A DNA stretch of 64,000 nucleotides. Source: Epiperipatus broadwayi. Lineage: Eukaryota > Onychophora > Udeonychophora > Euonychophora > Peripatidae. The notes below the pieces were generated by a model. That model had not been told where the DNA came from. It did not search any database and saw only the letters and a list, made by a program, of their open reading frames with translations. The stretch is from contig JAQFVV010000322.1 in the NCBI GenBank assembly GCA_028023455.1, positions 622,001 to 686,000 of the forward strand, in the 5' to 3' direction. Shown here one piece after another: positions 59,121 to 64,000 of this stretch. The position numbers and the translations under genes were made by a program. Each line of letters opens with the position of its first letter. The stretch's first letter is position 1.

Positions 59121-61880
59121 TTTATTGACTAGTTTAGGCTTTTCTGTCTATATTTACATGTTTCTTATTCCTACTACATTTTTTAAAATTTAGTTCACTA
59201 TTTAACCTTTATTTTTATTTTTTTTGTTAAATACTTTTATTTGACAAAATATTTAAAAGTTGAGCATTTAATTTTTTAACTATTGGAATGAATATTACAC
59301 TTATGGTTTGAGAAGAATGGTATTACATTTGCATGGCATAAGAAATGTAAAGTTTAAAAGGAAAATTCCCTAATGAAATTACTATGGAACATATTATACT
59401 AATCTAAATTCCATTATGAATCAAATATTTTTTGAATTAAAAATTATTCTATAAATAATATTTGTTTTTCAAGAAGTAACAGTAGGAAAGTAGTATTTTA
59501 TAATTAGAATTTCTATAGATGATGCATTGTTAATGATTAAAAGCAATTACAAGAGATCTTTTTATTGTTTAAGTATATATCCTGACTAGCAATAATAATG
59601 AAAAAGAGAGAATCATATATGAAAAGAATGCAAAAATAATTATACACTGATGAAGTGTTGCCATTTGATTGCTGCTTTGGTCACTCTCAATGGAGAAGTC
59701 TTTGGGTAGAAAACTTAATGCATACATAATATTAATAGGAATTAAAAATTATTGATCAGAAAAAGTCAAAATGAGGAGAATAAATAGTTGATACATTTTT
59801 ATATAGAAAATGGATAATGCATACATATTTAATATCCAAAAGTAAAGGACTTCAATAAAGAAATTATGCATGATGAGAATAAATTGCTATTAGATTTTGT
59901 ATCAAATCAAAATTAATTTGGGAACTATTAAATACACATATTGGAGCTAATATAAATTCAAATCGTGGTTTTACTAGTAATAAATTAACATTAAACTTTA
60001 AGAAAAACATGAGAATAAAATAGACCATTAATAAATCAAAAGAATTTTTTTTCCCCAATATTTGTTTGAGGAAAATAAGTGTGATTAGTAGAATGATAAA
60101 CTCAATTAAAAGATGGGAGTTATTGAGAGAGAATTTAATATAAAACTAATAATGATCAATATATTGAAAACGAAAAAAATAATAAACACTGTAAAAGCTA
60201 GAAGTATAGAAATTGATATTTAATATAAATAGATGAGAATAATTATAAGAGGAACATAGATAAAGATGCACTTGATTTAATATAAATAAATTTGAGAGAT
60301 AGACAACCCTCAGCAAATCAACAATGGTTGATAATTATGCAAAATATTCATAGTTTTCCTGTTGGTTATCTTTCTAATTTGTTCCAACTGATATTTTTTT
60401 CTCATTCTTCCAGAAAACTATTTATCCATCTAACTTGATATCTTTCTTTATTTCTTCAAATATTTTGATATTTAACTTAAAGTTTTATTCATTTGTCTAT
60501 TATTATCTCACAAGCTATCCAGTCCCATGTTTCTTTTATTCTAATTATTTCAATGATATCAGAGATATCGTTTTTCCACTTGTGCATTTCACTTCCAATT
60601 TCTTATTAATGCTTGTGTACAATTCCCCATATTTTTACATTATCTTAAGTAAGAAATTATAAATGAAAATGTGTGGATAGTAAAGATAATAAAGATCACA
60701 TTATATAATCATTTGTAATGAAATAAACGATATATAAATATTTTAGATTTTTTTTTTTTAGACTTTTTAATATATAATTTTATTGCCATTATAATCAGCC
60801 TTAAACTGTATGTTGATAAATATATATATTGCATTCTTTAAAAATGATTTTTACTAATGTTATAGGATCATTATTTTAAAACGTAACTCAGGTCACCATC
60901 CAAAGAATTCCAAAGTTATTGTATATAATCCTTTCATCCCAATATTTTGTTATTGACTGATGTTCAGAATTATATGAGCAAAAAAAAAATCTAAATATTT
61001 GTATATGAACATAAATTAGGCAAATGCTTAATCTAATATCCAAATACATTTATTATAGCAAACTAATAATTAATTTATTAATACACAAGTAATAAAAATG
61101 GGCTAATAATGGGTATACAAAATAAGTATACTACTACAGTCAGTATATCAAGTTAGATATATGACACAAAGATTACAGTAATACAGTTTAAATGTATGTG
61201 CATTTGGTTTATATATATATATGACAGTTGCTGATCCAGATCCAAAAATATTCATATACACATACATGCATTTTCTAATATTAAAATAAATCTTAACTGC
61301 TTACTTATTAAACTACTTTTCAAATCATGGTTTCAAATTATTTTTTAATATCTTATTATTTTTGCAGAAGTAAATAATAACATTATTCAAGCACTTAGAT
61401 TTACACATATAATCTGCCTGTGAGCACTTTAAAGGGAAATGTTTAATCTTAATTCATGTATTTGTATTTATCTTGTTATATTTCTAGCAACACAACTTAC
61501 AAAGGATCCTATTAGCATGCATCTCCTGGATGCTACAATCTTTGTCTCAACTGAAATCTTGTTACCATAAAACTATTCTTTATACAATTTCTGAATTCAC
61601 AAATGCTTTATTATTTATAAATACCTGATAGAAACTGTTAGAATAAATAAACGAGGATTAAAAAGGGATTTTTTTTTCCCCAATCAATAAAAATTAATAA
61701 TAATCCTATCATTATAATAGTTTATTTTTGTTGGGTTTTTTTTTTTTACAAAATACAGTAAAAAATAAATATAAATCACATTTAGTTTTGGGACATAAAT
61801 AATTTTGTAATTAAAATATATATAATCAATGCTCAGTGTATAGTAAGCATATCTTCCACTTTTAGTGAACAAGCTTCAAT
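59121..61880. other. AT-rich tract, nothing recognised
   Basis: TA microsatellites and homopolymers. A 75-codon open frame (60435-60662) is Phe/Tyr/Ile-rich, as expected by chance from T-rich DNA. No gene is supported. Confidence 0.35.
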
Positions 61881-61918
61881 ATTCATCCTCTAATTCTTCT
61901 GCCATCTGTATTTGAAAA

Positions 61919-61968
61919 TGTGATGATGGAACACTCAGGTATAAAATTTGAGTGTCCATCATCAGATT
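61919..61968. repeat. Short hairpin upstream of hammerhead copy 3
   Basis: 'gatgatggaacactca' and 'tgagtgtccatcatc' are inverted with one bulged base around an approximately 13-nt loop. Confidence 0.6.
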
Positions 61969-62088
61969 TTCAGTGATATGGATAGCTGGAGAGTTGGAGG
62001 GTGAATAAGATTGAAGTCTGTTCATTAAAGTTTGAATATTTGCTATCTTCATATAAACTGAGCATTGATTATATATCTGGGTCAGAGT

Positions 62089-62148
62089 TGATAATCTGGA
62101 CCAATTAATGAGAGCTGGTTCAGCATGAAATATTTATATTGGAGATCA
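62089..62148 (+). ncRNA. Hammerhead ribozyme motif, copy 3 (core mutated)
   Basis: Plus strand: ATC, loop TGGA, CCAA, then TTAATGA (62105-62111) in place of CTGATGA, stem II GCTG/CAGC with GTT loop, GAAA (62127-62130), stem III TATTTATA, TTGG pairing with CCAA, then GAT pairing with ATC. Two essential core bases are changed, so it should be inactive, but the stems are kept. It shares 'ttttttcacatg' and 'atgtgtattg' with the downstream flank of copy 1. Confidence 0.6.
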
Positions 62149-64000
62149 TTTGTTTTTTTTCACATGTATGTGATTATGTGTATTGATTTATAAGATGGAA
62201 TGAATAGCAGTAGGGAGCTTAAAAATCTGAGATGATTTATATATATATATATATCTAAACTTGTGTGCAGGGGAGGAGAGTTTTAAATAACTTAAGTACA
62301 TATATGTATGCACACACTGCATTATACTTGAATTTCATTATGTACCAGAAATAATTCTGTTTTGTTGAAAATGCTTCATTTAGAAGTTGTTTTTTATCTC
62401 AGTATAATAATGATGGAGGGCACAGAAATTATGGACACCATAATACTAACAAGAGCACCCATAGCCATTAAAATTATCTACACAGTTGCATAAGAATTGT
62501 ATGACTGAGAAATAGTCGACTCTAATTATGGTTTTAGTATGAGCATGCTTATTAAAGACAACTGACAAAAACATTATGAGTTTTTCAAATCCAATAAGCT
62601 ATTCCCTATTATATTTATATGCACATGAGGTATAACACCAAGGGCCATCAGAAAGAATCAAGTTTTTTCAAATTAGTGTTATAAAGAACACTATTTGTTA
62701 TCAAACATCATAAAGATTAAGTAAGATTTAAACAATAAAATCATAATATATTAGTTGAGGAATAAAACCCTTACAATCCATTTTAATTCTTTAAGGGAAG
62801 GGGAACTGTGAGAGTATTGTCCAACCTATTAAAAACAAAGGGTCTGAAACAAAACATAATTAAAGGTATTATGAATTATTAACATCTTTGTTATATAAAA
62901 ATTATGACATTAATTATAAGTAGATTGTGACATGTCTATTTTTTTTAATTTTTGTTGTGTTAAGTCTACTGACTACAAAATAAGAGTAATTGATGCTCAA
63001 TTTACCAAGTTGCCAAATTTAGTATAAAAGAGTAACAAACAAAAATGGGATCTAAACTTAAGTTATTATACCATTATTTTTTTTAAAATATTAAAATTAA
63101 AGAGACTAAACAAATTAAATCACTTATAACATGCTTGTGACATAGATTTCATATATGCGAGAAAAGAAACTGAATTGTTTAGTCAAGAAAAAAAAAACAA
63201 TTTTTTAAGCTATCACAAGCATTTGAATAATGCTTAAAATGGAACTCATGTTCAATTTATGATTTGATAATTTTATAAAAAAAATTAATTATCTAAAAAA
63301 AAAAATGATTAGATGAGTGAAAATTTATAGAGGTCAAAGGAATAATATATTTCCATAGAAAAGACTTGCGTTAATAATTCCAAGGGAATAATTCATGTAA
63401 ATTTTATTATCAGTGACACAGAGCTCATAAGAAGAATTATTAGCTTTCTGAAGAAATTTAAAAAAAGGAAAATCACACACCTTCTAATCTATAGCAGATA
63501 ATATTAATTCTAATGAATATTAAGCAATAGAAAAGGATGTGAGGGTAAGAAACTCATTTAACCTCTTACATGGGTGGCTTCCAGCCATCATCTGTCCACT
63601 GGCAAGTCATTAACTGAGAGGACAACCAGCTAACATCAAATAGATTATCAACTCCCAAGATCCAGGAATTTTCCTAATCCAGCAGGAACCAGCCATCTTA
63701 TCATCTGTATATCCATGTGCTGAAGAATAGCTAACTACATGGACTAACAATTTCAATGAGTCAAAATATATATGTGTCATATAGAATCCATTTTTCTTTG
63801 TTGTATAATTCTTTGTTAATTTTTTATATTGAAAGAATTGAGGATCCAGCCCTATAATCATCAATCCTAATTATGTGAGGGGGATCTCTAGATCAATCAC
63901 TATTATTTTTGATTGTAATAAAATCTAGATGCTGATCTCTAAAACTACCAATTAAAGAATTGGATGACTGACTGGTGTTAAGGTCAGATTTTATCTATAA
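62149..64000. other. AT-rich tract with a TA microsatellite and an unclassified patch
   Basis: A (TA)9 run lies at about 62238-62255. A less T-rich patch at 63555-63900 holds an 84-codon minus-strand open frame (ending WELIIYLMLAGCPLS) with no recognised domain; it may be repeat sequence. No gene is supported. Confidence 0.35.

Noticed and set aside
59640-59690. CTGATGA near 59648
   Set aside because: No GAAA or helix follows at hammerhead spacing.
60435-60662. 75-codon hydrophobic open frame as a small membrane protein
   Set aside because: Phe/Tyr/Ile/Leu content is what T-rich DNA gives by chance, and there is no splice, promoter or family support.
61950-61990. CTGATGA on the minus strand near 61963
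   Set aside because: It is part of the short hairpin at 61919-61968 and has no following GAAA.

Overview
This window is AT-rich, intron- and repeat-dominated animal DNA. The mix of tRNA-derived SINEs, Penelope-like and Ty3/Gypsy-type retroelements, foldback elements, very long introns and TA microsatellites suggests a mollusc, possibly a cephalopod such as an octopus. That assignment is inference: no single host gene fixes the species. There are no bacterial-style operons, no CRISPR array and no rRNA gene. I recognise no intact tRNA gene; the tRNA-like box A/B signals look like SINE heads.

Host gene content is small. Three plus-strand exons (13413-13489, 17560-17615, 35898-36221) have canonical acceptors, two perfect gtaagt donors and matching codon phases. 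They end in a stop codon and form the 3' end of one protein gene that I do not recognise, with introns of about 4.1 kb and 18.3 kb. Upstream exons were not found.

The rest is mobile DNA and its debris. From left to right: a 94-nt hairpin (85-178) resembling a microRNA precursor or small palindromic element; a compositionally distinct block with a TATA box (1640-3200); SINE pieces near 6.1, 7.4 and 10.1 kb; small palindromic elements at 9.3-9.9 kb; a 1.2-kb inverted foldback array (15.4-16.6 kb); distinct blocks at 18.6-20.3 and 25.6-28.3 kb with minus-strand TATA boxes; a decayed LINE reverse transcriptase (24.6 kb); foldback copies at 25.0 and 28.5-29.6 kb; a minus-strand Penelope-like element (30.2-34.4 kb) split by a 1.9-kb insertion with its own 4-bp target duplication; a short directly repeated element (35.2-35.7 kb); further foldbacks (38.9 and 41.2 kb); a structurally complete but mutated Ty3/Gypsy LTR retrotransposon (42085-47367, minus, 5-bp target duplication); a gag-only LTR element (50050-52112, plus); another distinct block (54.8-56.9 kb); a hAT-like terminus (57.0 kb); and palindromic elements at 58.3-59.1 kb.

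The most interesting signal is a dispersed family of hammerhead-ribozyme motifs: three copies at 7482-7540 (minus), 53576-53638 (minus) and 62089-62148 (plus). Two keep every core base I can check; one has two core substitutions. They share flanking sequence, and one sits directly upstream of a tRNA-like SINE head. A fourth, weaker candidate of different sequence is at 24166-24226.
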